NCBI GenBank assembly: GCA_946811695.1
Contig: OX328124.1
Span: 54,753,622-54,817,621, forward strand
Source: Gonocerus acuteangulatus
Lineage: Eukaryota > Arthropoda > Insecta > Hemiptera > Coreidae
Direction of reading: 5' to 3'
DNA length: 64,000 bases
Shown: piece after piece, positions 1 through 11,382 of the stretch
Numbering within the stretch: the first letter of the stretch is position 1
Layout of the letters: every line of letters starts with the position of its first letter
Notes under the pieces: model-generated
Databases searched by the model: none
Told to the model about the DNA's origin: nothing
The model's input: the letters and a program-made list of their open reading frames with translations, nothing else
Program-made: the position numbers and the translations under genes

Positions 1-1421
1 GACATTTGACAGAAAATTAACATGGATACCACATCTCAAGAATTTGAGAGAAAAATGTAAAAAATGATTAAACCTTCTCAAGGTAATAGGTACAACTAAA
101 TGGAGAGCTGATAGGAAAACCATCAGGTCAACCATCGGTCAATTCTACCGCTCCTTCACAAGGTCCATTCTTGATTATGGATCAATGGCATACTCATCTG
201 CCAAGCCTAGCTCACTTAAAATACTTGACACAATACCGGTCTTCATATCTCAATAGGTCCATTCTGAAGTAGCCCAAGTATTAGCTTATATGCAGGAACA
301 GGGGAACCCCCACTTAACCTCCGAAGAGATATACAAATCGTTTCTCACATGCATAAATTCATAGCAATGGGCGCTTCACCTTGTCTTCAAATGAGTCTTA
401 ATAATCCATACATTGAAACATACAGACAAAAACCCCAGGCTGCGAGACCGTTCAGTGTAAGATATAGTGAAATACAATATTAATGACTCCGAAATATTGA
501 CTGACGGCCCAGTAACAAATCCCCCCTGGCTCTTAAACGCGTTGGAAATCAATACTGATCTAGCAAAATACAACAAAAATAACCCACTATCAAAATTAAT
601 AGATAATAAACATTACGACACACTTAAGTCAATTAATTTAGAAAACTCTCTATCTTCACTGACGGTTCCAAAACAGATAATCGTGTAGGAGCAGCAGCTG
701 TAATAGAAGAGCAAGTAATAACAAAAAGAATCAACAATCAGGCGAGTATCTTTACAGCTGAGCTCTATGGCATCCTTATTTGGCCTGGAAAATATACCTG
801 TTACAGATACAAGGGATATCGTACTTTACACAGACTCACTCAGCGCACTTGAAGCACTTACAGCTACACACATCATCCACTATTACAACGAATACTATTT
901 CAGGCCCACACACTAACAGACATGTTACCATCCACTGGCTACCAAGTCACGAAGACTTAGCCAAAAGTTCGTTGGCCGACTCTCATGCAAAAACAGCCTC
1001 TGAACAAACAAACGTAGAAATAACAAGACTAACCCACCAAGACTGGACAAACAGAACAAAAGACATTATAAAATTATTCTGGCCAAATTCGTGGACACAA
1101 CTAACAGAAAATAAACTCCGTTCTATCAAACATACAGTACAAGAATGGCCATCCAGTTCCCGTGTAAACCGAAGAGAAGAAGTGGTTTTGACCCGCTTAA
1201 GGATTGGTCATTCTCGACTTACCCACAGCTACTTAATGACGAGACAAGAACAGCCGCAATGTGAAATATGTAACACTACTCTTACGATAAAACACTTACT
1301 CCCAGAATGCATGAGACGACGTGACCTGAACTTACCCTACAACTTATGCGAGTTGTTAACTGAAGATAGCCAACAAATAGACTCTATACTACATTACCTA
1401 CACAACAATGGATTATACTAA
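1..1421 (+). pseudogene. decayed non-LTR retrotransposon (LINE A): RT C-terminus, RNase H, terminal zinc motif
   Basis: This is the 3' coding part of a LINE, cut by the window start. About the first 230 bases translate as the RT thumb region (TFDRKLTWIPHLKNL, then SILDYGSMAYSSAKP). An RNase H domain follows from about 650, read in more than one frame: FTDGSK, TAELYGI, YTDSLSAL and HWLPSHEDLAKSSLADSHAK supply the D, E, D and H/D positions. The longest frame (780-1421) ends with LRIGHSRLTHSYL and a CEIC...HLLPEC zinc-binding motif, typical of RNase H-bearing arthropod LINEs of the I/Jockey type. Frameshifts near 240, 773 and 900 break it, so it is dead. Clade assignment is inferred from these motifs only. 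Confidence 0.85.
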
Positions 1422-1732
1422 CTCATTTGAACGCAGCTTAATGTTTCGTTACCATAGTGTCCTATAGAGACATGAATATCCCACCGAAGGCAGATAATTC
1501 ATCTACCTTCTGATCCATACCTAGGATGCAAATGCAAAAAGACTGGTTTACAATCATAATGTAACTAAACTTAATTTAAAATCATGCAATCTAATATTAT
1601 ATGTGTATGTATATATGTGTGTAAATAATAAAAACAAACTTATTAAGCATAATGTAATGTAAATATGTAAATAGACAATACGTTTATATAATGTAATTTA
1701 GTAATATAGATATATGTATGTATGTGTGTGTA

Positions 1733-1783
<51 letters not shown>

Positions 1784-1814
1784 CAATGTAATGTATGTAT
1801 GTAATGTTTTTAAT
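1422..1814 (+). other. 3' untranslated region of LINE A plus AT-rich flank
   Basis: Non-coding sequence after the LINE A stop codon, becoming very AT-rich with many short ATGTA words. It contains the TG microsatellite listed separately. No clear poly-A end or target duplication was found. Confidence 0.5.
1739..1779 (+). repeat. (TG)n microsatellite
   Basis: About 20 uninterrupted TG units, visible directly. Confidence 0.95.
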
Positions 1815-1826
1815 AACTATATGTAA

Positions 1827-2334
1827 AAGGTAGAAAAATAATGTCTCTCCACTGTTTTTTCAAAGTATTTATTAGCAAAAGCTTTTCGAGAACATGGTTC
1901 TCATCGTCAGTGCATCTACAATTTTCACAAAAACACGCATATATTAATTACAGAAATATTTATAAGTATTCTTATTACTAAAGCTATGACAAATAATGTT
2001 ACCTATTACTCCACCGGTATTACTGCTAACCGCCTCTCCGAACAGGTGTGAGGTAATGAGACTATTCCGGGTGAGCAGAGTATATATATTGACGTTGGAT
2101 ATTGGAGATCACAAGAATCAAGGTTGTTGAACCAGAGACCACTGAACTTTCTGTTGGAGACAGTGTATGGGGAAGGATTATGTCGGGTTATTTGATGTCA
2201 TGTGTGTGAAGGGGTAGTCAGTCTGAAGGTGTCAGAGTAAGGGATGACGGGTCTGTCAGGTGGTGGGTCCGAGGGATGGTGTCTTTTGTTGGGATATGAA
2301 AATTTTCCTAAGGTCTGATGTTGGGAAGTTTATT
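1827..2334 (-). repeat. PLE-A left inverted arm (pLTR)
   Basis: About 508 bp matching 3486-3993 in reverse complement. It includes a reversed copy of the coding end and of the hammerhead-like core found in the right arm. The junction with the RT fragment (2335-2400) contains short AT-rich duplications. Confidence 0.9.
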
Positions 2335-2400
2335 ATAATTATAAATACGATATAAAAGTTTATTATTATTATATATATAAAAGTTTATTATTATTATAAA

Positions 2401-3564
2401 TACGAACTTATAGAAGCGTTTAACATATGTATCAACCACAATTTCTTTAAATTTGATAACAAATATTTTAAACAACATGAAGGACTCCCAATGGGCTCGA
2501 ATCTCTCTCCCTTGCTAGCCGATATCTTTATGAATAACTTAGAAAATAAATATTTAAACCCAAGTTTTAACATAAATAAACATATTAAATTTTACTATAG
2601 ATACGTGGACGACATAATTTGTTTATGGGAAGGTACTCGGAGACAGTTAGATATGTTTTTGAAACACATAAACTCATTTCACCCAAAAATCCAATTCACG
2701 ATGGAAATTGACAATAACCGTTCTATAAATTTCCTCGACATAAACATAACCATTACCGACAGTAATAAATTCGACTTTAAAATTTACAGGAAACCCACTC
2801 ACACTGATGCAATAATACACTCACTTTCTAACCACCATATCTCTCACAAATTAGCGGCATTCCACTCCATGATAGATAGATTGTTCAAAATTCCAATGTC
2901 CCTAGAAAATTATCAAAGTGAAATAAATACAATTAAACAAATTGCGTCTAACAACGGCTACTCACACAAAATTATAGACAAACTTATACGTAATAAGGAA
3001 AAATCTCTGACTCTTAAAGTTGTTTTCCCGACACTAACGCCAATAATTTCCAATACAAGGTACATTTCGATACCATATTTAGGACCAATTTCCGAAAAAT
3101 TAAAAAACATTTTGAAAGACACAGCCAAAGTTTCCTTTAAGAATACATTTAATACCAAAAAGTCATTATCACAAACTAAAGATGAAATAAAAGAATTTGA
3201 TAAAAGTGGAATCTACCAATTAGAATGCTCATGCAAAAAAATTTACATTGGGAGAACATATCGCAAGTTCTCACAAAGAATAGACGAACACGTTAAAGCT
3301 ATACACAACCACAACATTCACTCAAATTTTGCAGAACACATCAAAAATACAGCACACCAATTTAACACACAAACGGGAATCAAAATTTTAAAAAACATAA
3401 ATTATTCTAAAAAATCCAATTATCATGAAATGCTAGAAATAGAAAAGGCCATTCACCGTAATAAAGATTTATTACTAAACGAACAAATAAACTTCCCAAC
3501 ATCAGACCTTAGGAAAATTTTCATATCCCAACAAAAGACGCCATCCCTCGGACCCACCACCTGA
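2401..3564 (+). CDS. PLE-A reverse transcriptase (C-terminal half) plus GIY-YIG endonuclease
   Basis: The frame is open from at least 2401, through the methionine at 2491, to a TGA at 3562-3564. It holds the second half of a Penelope-type RT: LPMGSNLSPLLADIF, the catalytic box YYRYVDDII, INFLDINI, and KIYRKPTHTD, a PLE hallmark. A linker (SIPYLGPISEKLKNIL) leads to the GIY-YIG nuclease GIYQLECSCKKIYIGRT, which would nick target DNA for primed reverse transcription. About 390 codons survive, around half the usual PLE length; the N-terminal RT motifs are missing. No stop or frameshift interrupts what remains. Its last 27 codons lie inside the right inverted arm. Confidence 0.9.
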   Translation, partial: YELIEAFNICINHNFFKFDNKYFKQHEGLPMGSNLSPLLADIFMNNLENKYLNPSFNINKHIKFYYRYVDDIICLWEGTRRQLDMFLKHINSFHPKIQFTMEIDNNRSINFLDINITITDSNKFDFKIYRKPTHTDAIIHSLSNHHISHKLAAFHSMIDRLFKIPMSLENYQSEINTIKQIASNNGYSHKIIDKLIRNKEKSLTLKVVFPTLTPIISNTRYISIPYLGPISEKLKNILKDTAKVSFKNTFNTKKSLSQTKDEIKEFDKSGIYQLECSCKKIYIGRTYRKFSQRIDEHVKAIHNHNIHSNFAEHIKNTAHQFNTQTGIKILKNINYSKKSNYHEMLEIEKAIHRNKDLLLNEQINFPTSDLRKIFISQQKTPSLGPTT

Positions 3565-3993
3565 CAGACCCGTCATCCCTTACTCTGACACCTTCAGACT
3601 GACTACCCCTTCACAAACATGACATCAAATAACCCGACATAATCCTTCCCCATACACTGTCTCCAACAGAAAGTTCAGTGGTCTCTGGTTCAACAACCTT
3701 GATTCTTGTGATCTCCAATATCCAACGTCAATACATATACTCTGCTCACCCGGAATAGTCTCATTACCTCACACCTGTTCGGAGAGGCGGTTAGCAGTAA
3801 TACCGGTGAAGTAATAGGTAACATTATTTGTCATAGCTTTAGTAATAAGAATACTTATAAATATTTCTGTAATTAATATATGCGTGTTTTTGTGAAAATT
3901 GTAGATGCACTGACGATGAGAACCATGTTCTCGAAAAGCTTTTGCTAATAAATACTTTGAAAAAACAGTGGAGAGACATTATTTTTCTACCTT
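3486..3993 (+). repeat. PLE-A right arm (pLTR)
   Basis: Right copy of the inverted terminal repeat. It contains the end of the coding frame, the 3' untranslated region and the hammerhead-like core at 3910-3939. Confidence 0.9.
3910..3945 (+). ncRNA. hammerhead-ribozyme-like core in PLE-A
   Basis: CTGACGA (3910-3916) fits the conserved CUGANGA box. GAGAAC (3918-3923) pairs perfectly with GTTCTC (3927-3932) around a CAT loop as stem II, and GAAA follows (3933-3936). AGC/GCT around TTTT can form a short stem III. The expected U of the NUH cleavage site looks like an A, and no stem I partner is evident, so activity is doubtful. Hammerhead motifs are known from PLE terminal repeats. Confidence 0.65.
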
Positions 3994-4047
3994 CTACGAA
4001 ATCGAGAACTCCACAAATAACGCTGCATACATCACAACTATATGTAA

Positions 4048-5379
4048 GGTGTACAGCGCTATAAAGCGGAACACCAAGAAAGAAATAATAAATAATAATA
4101 CAGTAATTAATCTCGTTGCCTATATGTTAAGGAAAAATATAATTTTTAAAAATAATTCAGACAATTATATGGCTAGGAAATAATTATGAATTAATAAATA
4201 TCAGTTCTGCGAAAACATCGAACATCAGACGCATTTAAGCATTCCAATCCAAAATCCTAAGAACAATAGTCAATCTCCCTTCTACGTTTCCAACCTCGAC
4301 CTCCATAAAGACCTCAATATCTCATTCGTTACAGATGTTGCATTATCCAGATTCCAACGTTTCCACTTTTCATTCATTAAAATCCTGAAGTCCTCTCCCT
4401 ATAGAGCGTCGCCCTTCCACTGGATCCACCAAAGAGAGTCAGAAGACAGTGGCCCAGAGATCTGCTGCAGTGACGAAATGAAGTGTAAGCCGATCTCTCT
4501 TTGACCTCAGCCCCTGTTCGGACCAGAAGGCAGTTTGTTGGAGGCGTTAATCTAGGATGAAGTTGGGAGGCCTTAAGCACAGAACCCTCACATTGTATAA
4601 TACATCATATTACCAGATGTATTTATTTATAGGAAGTAATAATCAATAACGAAATAAATAAAAAAAAAATATCTGTTACTTGCAAGTTTATCAAGTGGAA
4701 GATAATCGGATTTTCGCTAAAAAAGTTTAATAAAACCTCATTCTTAAAGAGTTTTCTATTATTTCGAAATTTACTACTTTATAATTTAAATAACACATAC
4801 CTAATTATCAAATTGTATATACGCAAAAGTATATATACAGTGTCTCCCAAATTAAATATATGTATTTGGAGATCCTCCTCCTTTCTTCGTGTACCTCTTG
4901 AGTGCAATTTGTAGTTTGGGATGTTCACATCATACGCTGTAGGAGGCTTGTTGAATTGAAGGACAAGAGGAATCTTAATACGATGTTGAGTATGGAAATA
5001 CGTGACACTTTCTTAGCAGACTTCTCTCACGAACCGTCATAACCTGCATCTCAAGATGCAACGAAATCTGGAAATTATTCAGAAAGTGCCGAGGGAAGCA
5101 AAAATATGCTAATACCTTGGGAATATTCGGACCGTGTTGTGACCGCTAACTTGAGGGGGCAGCCGGAATTTGGGAGAAGACTTTCCACATGCTTTGTCGG
5201 TCAGGCGTGATTTTATAAAACACCGCTATCAATTTGAGAAAATTAATAGCTGATAATTACTTTACAAACAACTCATCGTGCGTAATGTTATCTAAAGAAA
5301 AAAAAATTAGATGTATGGATTTCAACTAGTAATTTGAGGGCTTATAGCATATTTACCAGTAACCATTCTGTGTCTTAGA
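4048..5379. other. no recognised gene
   Basis: Mostly AT-rich intergenic DNA. Two more GC-rich patches (about 4370-4590 and 5080-5220) show no coding motif I recognise. Near 4850 there is a short run resembling the acagggtgtctcc word seen next to other AT repeats in the window. Confidence 0.5.
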
Positions 5380-5689
5380 ACTTTTCAAAGGAATTAGATA
5401 CTGAGGTTGTACTCATGACAGAAGTTTCTAAAATCTTCGATCTTGCCTACTAAATACAGAATATGACCGCGATGTGTATGTGTTAACACGACAGCGGACG
5501 CAGTTTTTGTATTACGCCCCAAAACTTGGCGTACAGCATTCCCAGGACAAACTATTAAACGAAATCGTTAACCAGCAAAATCGATCTAATTCAAGGGGAA
5601 CTTAATTCTGGATCCAAAACTTTAATTTGCCCAAACTGGCGGTAATGTTTGTAATATTGCAACAAACTCACAAGGGTATACAGCGATGG
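5380..5689 (+). repeat. diverged family X fragment
   Basis: Resembles the 5' third of the X copies at 10012 and 32676: ACTGAGGTTGTACTCATGAC, then a GTTAACACGACAGCGG-type stretch and the 'cgttaaccagcaaaatcg' module. The microsatellite is missing and many positions differ. It abuts reversed repeat Y at about 5690. Confidence 0.65.
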
Positions 5690-5888
5690 GGTCACCGATT
5701 CGGAGCAATTTTTTCTGATGATTCTACATCGAAAAATAGTCGACACGTGTCCCAGCGTTCCGTCCAATGCGCCTTAGGAGCCGAGAAATAAAATAAAATA
5801 GGTTGAAAGTGCTTTATTTTTTATATCGAGTTTAGAAAATGATATCGACATGATTCTTCCACCAATTAATTTGATTTATAGAGTAGAT

Positions 5889-7775
5889 TAAAAGAAAAAT
5901 GGTACGCCTTTAAAAAATGGTATCCTTTAAAAAATGGTACGCCTCAAGGGTCGGTCTTAAGTGTAACTCTGTTTTTGATAGCCATAAACGACATAGTTAC
6001 AAACATACGACCTATGGTTAAATGCTCTTTATACGCAGACGAGTTCACAGTTTTTGCCAGGGGGAAAACATTGGATTACATACAAAAGAAGCTACAAAAC
6101 ACTGTTTCTAATTTGGAAAAATGGAGTCATAGTAATGGTTTTAAGTTTTCTGAAAACAAAACCGGGTGTATACACTTTTGTAGAAAACGAAATTGCAAGA
6201 CGAATCCGATTCTAACATTGTTTGGTACGAGCTTGAAATTTGAAGAAACATATAAGTACCTGGGAATGTATTTAGATAGAAGATTAACGTGGATACCCCA
6301 TCTGAAACATTTAAAAGTTACCTGCACTAAAAGACAAAATCTTCTAAAATTATTAGGTAATTCCAACTGGGGATCGGATAGAAAAACATTGAAAAACGAG
6401 CGTTGATAAGACCAAAATTGGACTACGGCTCTATAGTGTATGCCTCAGCCAGTCCTACAGCTCTGAAGATGCTCGATGTGATCCATAATTCCTGCTTAAG
6501 GATTTGCATTGGTGCCTTTCCTACGTCTCCTGTAGCTAGCATATTAGCTGAAAGTGAGGAACCGCCTTTAGCAATGAGACGAGCTTACCTTACATTGTCT
6601 TACCATGTATCACTCAAAGAGAGGAGACTGCATGAATCTCTGAACGCTATAGATCAGAACAACCTCCACGGACAGCAGAGGATTCCTAAAAATTTCAAAT
6701 ATCGAATTAAATTAATAGTGGACAAACTCGACTTAAATATACCTGACTTATTTGCATTTCCACCAGAGGTTATGCCATTATGGAAAACCAAGCAAATAAT
6801 CCTTGACATCACCTTAACAAAATACACCAAATCTACTACAAACCAAATCATCTATCAAACAAGTTTTTTGGAACATGTTCAAAAGTACACAGACTACACT
6901 AAAACCTATACAGATGCATCAAAAATTGACTCCCAAATAGGATGTGCCTTTTTGAGGGACAACTTCTGCAAAAGATATAACATGCATGAAGCAAACAGTA
7001 TATTTACGGGAGAATCTTTCGCGATTTAGCAGGCCATTGAAGATATTAGGTTTCAAGAACATAACAAGCACCTTATCATCACGGACTCACTCAGCGTGAT
7101 GAGGGCACTACCAAAACTCATGAACCGCCATTCTATAATAGCTGAAATTAGGGAAAATCTTGCAAAACAAAATAAAGGTATTGCTCTTTTATGGGTTCCT
7201 TCCCACATGGGCATTGAACTTAACGAGAAAGTAGATATTGAAGCCAATAATGCAAGAAAAGAACAAAGTGATAGCATAAAAGTGGCAGAGGTGTGCGGAC
7301 AAGATTTAAAAGTATTTATTAAAAAACAAATATTAACAATGTGGACTAAGGAATGGTTAGAAACAGAAACAAAACTAAGAAACATTAAAAGAACTCTAAA
7401 TACTTGGAAAACCCCTGAAAGGCTGAACAGGAGGGAGGAAGTAGTTTTGGCAAGAATGAGAATTGGCCACACTAAATTAACCCACAGTTATCTCCTGAAA
7501 GGACTGTACCCTCCCATCTGTAAACATTGCATGTAACTGTTGAACACTTCTTAACAGAATGTACCGGATACACACTGGCGAGAAAAGTGAACAACATTGA
7601 AGGCAACCTTGCTGAAATCTTACAGGACGACGAAAGGGCTGTACAAAAGGTATTCAAATTTGCCAAAGATATAGGCCTCTATCAAGAAATATAGAAACAT
7701 AGAACTGCCAATGACTCATACGGGTAGAGGCAGTTTAATTAAATAAATAAATAAAAAAATAAATAAAAGAAAAAT
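5889..7775 (+). mobile_element. LINE B insertion with 12-bp target-site duplication
   Basis: The 12-mer taaaagaaaaat flanks the element at 5889-5900 and 7764-7775. The uninterrupted Y copy near 11,710 has the site once, with one substitution. The insert (5901-7763) is a 5'-truncated LINE ending in a TAAA-rich tail, as expected for target-primed reverse transcription. Just inside the 5' junction, a 17-18 bp word around aaaatggtacgcct appears three times in tandem (5896-5945), probably formed during 5' truncation. Confidence 0.9.
5933..7693 (+). pseudogene. LINE B polyprotein remnant: RT, RNase H, zinc motif
   Basis: Starts inside the RT at NGTPQGSVLS and continues to the catalytic box, which reads YADE instead of YADD, so a key aspartate is lost. 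A frameshift near 6400 leads into the thumb (RPKLDYGSIVYASASP) and the RNase H domain. There YTDAS, TGESFAI, ITDSLSV and VPSHMGIELNEKVDIEAN retain the D, E, D and H/D residues. An in-frame TAG (7027-7029) interrupts RNase H. The end is RIGHTKLTHSYL and CKHC, then a one-base shift near 7535 into TVEHFLTEC and the final stop at 7691-7693. Same general LINE type as LINE A but a different lineage. Confidence 0.9.
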
Positions 7776-8090
7776 ATAATCGTTAAACAATAATTTATAT
7801 TTTGTCGAATAAATTCAAAAATATGCTTACGTTCTCAAGTAAACTAGTGTTATACATTTTTTTACACCAAAAATAATAGCAGATTTAAAAACAGCACCCC
7901 AAGAAACCCTAATGTAGTGAATATCATTGAAAACAAAAAATAATGATTTTTCCCAGTCTGGAAGAGGCTAAATATTTGTAAGCAAAAAAGTAATGTGACG
8001 TTTTGAAATTCAATACCTCCCCTTGAGATGATCCGATTTTTACGTTATTGAAATCTTTCGAAAGAAGAAAGCCTCCTTTTTCTAACCATA

Positions 8091-9205
8091 TAAATGACGA
8101 TTTATTTATTTATTTATTTATACATTTGTGAGGACGCGACTATGGCAATTCATCACAAAAAACTAATATATAAATACAATATTGTAAATTCCGAAGATTA
8201 ATGGTATACACTACAAAGAGGCATGGTACTAAACTCTACGATAATTTTCAGGCAAGTATCAGAATAAAATAAAATTTTCCTGAAAACGTAATGATTTTCT
8301 ATTATATGGTGAATTATAGAAGAAGTTTTTGTTAATTGATTGAAATAAAATTTACTGATAGTGCACTGTACGTTTTACGAGAAATATTTTGGAACATAGT
8401 TTTAAGAGGTAGACTTGTTAATGTAGATAGGTTTTATTTTTAGGGCAAATGTCGGTTTAATAAATCAACTTTTTTTTTGTAAGCCATTCAGATTTTAGTT
8501 ACAAATATATAATATTCACTTTTAATATGTAAAATAATGAGTAAATAATATGCTCTTAATATATTCATAAGTTAGTAATAATAAATTCTTAATAAAGGAT
8601 TCCTGAATTCCCGAATAATATATCTGATGCATGGAGAATAATATTGTTTTTAAATTTAGGAGTAAACACAACATAAAAGATCTGGTTAGTGTAGATTGAA
8701 GAAATGAAGAAGTATATATAAATATACGTATAAATGTAGTATGCATACACATGTGCATCGGTGTGCATGTAGTAAAAAAAAAAATAAATAAAAATAACTT
8801 AAAAAAAAAATAAACAGGATTTTGTTGCTAATTTTGAAGAGTATTCAAAAAGTTCATTTATTGAAAGTAATGAGAAATAAACATTAGAAGGAATTAAGAG
8901 CTAAAATAAATTTCAAAAAATAGAGAAGAAAGTAAAAATATAAAAACTAAAAAGGTCCAAAGTGAAGTTAAAGAATGTTAATTAAAAAATGGGAGACTAT
9001 AAAATTGACAACATTGAAATAATAAAGTAGGTATTTCTGTTTGAATCTAAAATTAGTTTTTTTTATTTAGAATTATTTTTTTCTTATATCTGCCTCTTGG
9101 TAGTGGATACCTTTTTTTATTTGGTGGTAGTTGAGTTTCATCTGTAAGTATCCTACAGTCCTCTGATGATTCAGGGATGACGTTGGGTCCCAGTTCCATG
9201 GAAAG
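8091..9205. other. AT-rich intergenic DNA
   Basis: Begins with a TTTA-rich simple repeat (8100-8120). No coding motif or repeat end recognised. Confidence 0.5.
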
Positions 9206-10007
9206 ATGACGATTGTATTATCTCAAAAGGTACTTGCAAAAAATGGTTCTCAAAATAAAAATAACATGTAAACGTTTTTGCTTATAACGTCAATCCCAGA
9301 ACACGTAGAAACACCCCGATTGAAAGGAAATGTGTCACATTATGACCTTTATCGGACCCTCCACGTTTGGTTTGAATCGGGTAAATATTCTTTGAAATAT
9401 GGCCGGATTGTTGAATCTTTAACAAAATTATAAGGGTCCCCCATTAGCGAAATTTAAAACACTTTTTTTTTTTTTTTTTTGTAATATTCCCAAAATTTGA
9501 ATTTAGGGGTTTTTCAATGTGCTAAAAACGAATCTGACATCCGTATTTAAATCAAATTATGTTAATAATCGCTAACTTCTTAAATGTAGGTATATGGAAT
9601 ATTTTGGCAGAATTATGACTTCTATAGAGTCGATTGTGTAAAACAATTTTTGATTTAAAAACAGATGTCAGATTCGTTTTTAGCACATAGAAAAACCCTT
9701 AAATTCAAATTTTGGGAATATTACAAAAATAAAAAAAAAGTATTTTAAATTTCGCTAAGGGGTATTGTTTGATATTAGCCTTATAATTTTGTTAAAGATT
9801 CAACAATCTGGCCATATTTCAAAGAATATATACCCGATTCAAACCAAACGTGGAGGGTCCGATAAAGGTCATAATGTGACACATTTCCTTTCAATCGGGG
9901 TGTTTCTACGTGTTCTGGGATTGACGTTATAAGCAAAAACGTTTACATGTTATTTTTATTTTGAGAACCATTTTTTGCAAGTACCTTTTGAGATAATACA
10001 ATCGTCA
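9206..10007. repeat. 802-bp palindrome (foldback element)
   Basis: 9206-9556 is nearly identical to the reverse complement of 9649-10007, leaving a 92-bp spacer. Outer ends read ATGACGATTG / CAATCGTCAT. There is no coding content. Differences are mainly the length of a T/A homopolymer and a few substitutions. It ends within 5 bp of the X element that follows. Confidence 0.92.
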
Positions 10008-10134
10008 TTTATTAGCACTTTCCTCCGAAGGAAAGTAGCTATTGAGGTTGGACTCATGACGGAATTTTTGAAAAATGTCTTCAAATCTTTATCGATCCTA
10101 CCTAGTAGACACCGAAAATGACCCCCGTTAAAAT

Positions 10135-10143
10135 TTATATATA

Positions 10144-10236
<93 letters not shown>

Positions 10237-10243
10237 GCATATA

Positions 10244-10285
<42 letters not shown>

Positions 10286-10355
10286 TATATATAAATTTTA
10301 AGATATATAGATCTTATTAAGATTTTATAGATATATATATATATATATGTGTCTG
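10135..10355 (+). repeat. (AT)n microsatellite inside X copy 1
   Basis: Imperfect AT repeat with occasional GC and GT interruptions. Copy 2 has its AT tract at the equivalent place. Confidence 0.95.
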
Positions 10356-10483
10356 TTAACACGATAGCGGCCAGAGTTTTTGTTTTTTCGTCACGAAACT
10401 TGGTATATAGCATTCAATTAGCAAACGATTGAACGAGTTCGTTAACCACCAAAGTCGGTCCACCGAACCCAAAACACTAATTT

Positions 10484-11050
10484 GACTATGTCAGCCGTAA
10501 TATTTGTTATATTTCAACGAAACTTGGTATTCGTAGTGGTAATATAGACAGAAAAGTGAGATATAAAAATGAACTAAATCGGTTCATTAGAAGGGGGGGT
10601 TTACTCCGGACCCACAATACCAATTCGCCACTGCCAGCCGTGATTTTTGGTATATTTCGACGAAACTCGGAATTCGTAGTGGTAATCCACAGGTGAATAT
10701 ATGTTGTAAAAATAAACTAAATCGGTTCATTAGGAGGAGGGTTTACTCCGGACCCACAATACCAATTCGCCACTACCAGCCGTGATTTTTGGTATATTTC
10801 GACGAAACTCGGTATTCGTAGTGGTAATCTACAGTTAAATATGTGTTGTAAAAATAAACTAAATCGGTTCATTAGAAGGGGGGGTTTACTCCGGACCCAA
10901 ATTCCTAATATACTCATACCGGTCGTAATTTCTGCTGTATTGTAACGAAACGCGGTATACGTCACGGCTAACTCATGAGAAAGAAGTGTTGCAAAAATGA
11001 GCTGAATCGGTCAATCGTAAAGCGGGGGTTTAATTTGTAATATATTTCAA
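10484..11050 (+). repeat. tandem array of about 142-bp modules inside X
   Basis: Four units begin at about 10484, 10633, 10777 and 10918. Each carries a CCAGCCGTgAtTTTTGGTA-like start, an ACGAAACTCGGTATTCGT segment, and AAATCGGTTCATTAG followed by a G run and TTTACTCCGGACCC. X copy 2 has only two such units, so module number varies between copies. Confidence 0.88.
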
Positions 11051-11382
11051 TAGAAAAGCCCGCCAAACGTAGGTTCACAAAGCCGCCGCAAGGAGCGCTT
11101 TCTACCACTAGAGTGACTGTATCCTGTTCCTGCGTTAGATCAAAATACGATAATATGAGTTTTTTTGTATTTATTACGTAGTGTAGTAGGTACCATGTGT
11201 AAACATAACTCTGGAAGCAAATTAATAATTGATCAGTTACTCATTACAAATTTAAAAGAGAACTATTCATGTTTTTATTTAATTTATGTAGGATATTTTA
11301 AGCAAATTGTTCTGGTAAGCAGTCTACACTACCCAAATTCTGAGGAAAGTGCTTAGTTATGCAGCTCCTGCGTGACGGACTT

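Larger units (their letters stand above)
1827..4035 (+). mobile_element. Penelope-like element PLE-A with inverted terminal copies
   Basis: A PLE whose two ends are long inverted copies: 1827-2334 is the reverse complement of 3486-3993 with few differences. Between them lies a 5'-truncated RT/GIY-YIG frame. Such partial inverted copies (pLTRs) are known for Penelope elements. The 12-mer aactatatgtaa occurs at 1815-1826 and again at 4036-4047, a plausible target-site duplication. If so, the right end carries an extra 42-bp tail (3994-4035), resembling the short extension reported for Penelope copies. The tail interpretation is inference. Confidence 0.85.
5690..8090 (-). repeat. reversed copy of repeat Y, interrupted by LINE B
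   Basis: 5690-5900 and 7776-8090 together are the reverse complement of 11383-11938. The gap corresponds exactly to the LINE B insertion, so the two Y copies act as filled and empty sites. Y itself has no recognised coding content. Confidence 0.85.
10012..11382 (+). mobile_element. family X, full-length copy 1 (Helentron/HINE-like, non-coding)
   Basis: Starts TTAGCACTTTCCTC, with a 7-bp hairpin (ACTTTCC/GGAAAGT), and ends GAGGAAAGTGCT, TAGTTA, a GCAG-CTC-CTGC hairpin and GGACTT. The first 12 bases after TT thus recur inverted about 30 bp before the 3' end. Internally it has an AT microsatellite, then tandem modules, and no coding capacity. Relatives of the flanks at 8080-8100 show the site without X. 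The architecture (5' repeat recurring subterminally at 3', 3' stem-loop, T target, no duplication) matches Helentron-associated elements; the assignment is inference. Confidence 0.8.

Noticed and set aside
10135..10413. Long open frames of alternating I and Y across TA tracts (also at 32.8, 40.2, 46.9, 53.7, 59.9 and 61.8 kb)
   Set aside because: Pure translations of (TA)n microsatellites; no flanking domain or coding signal.
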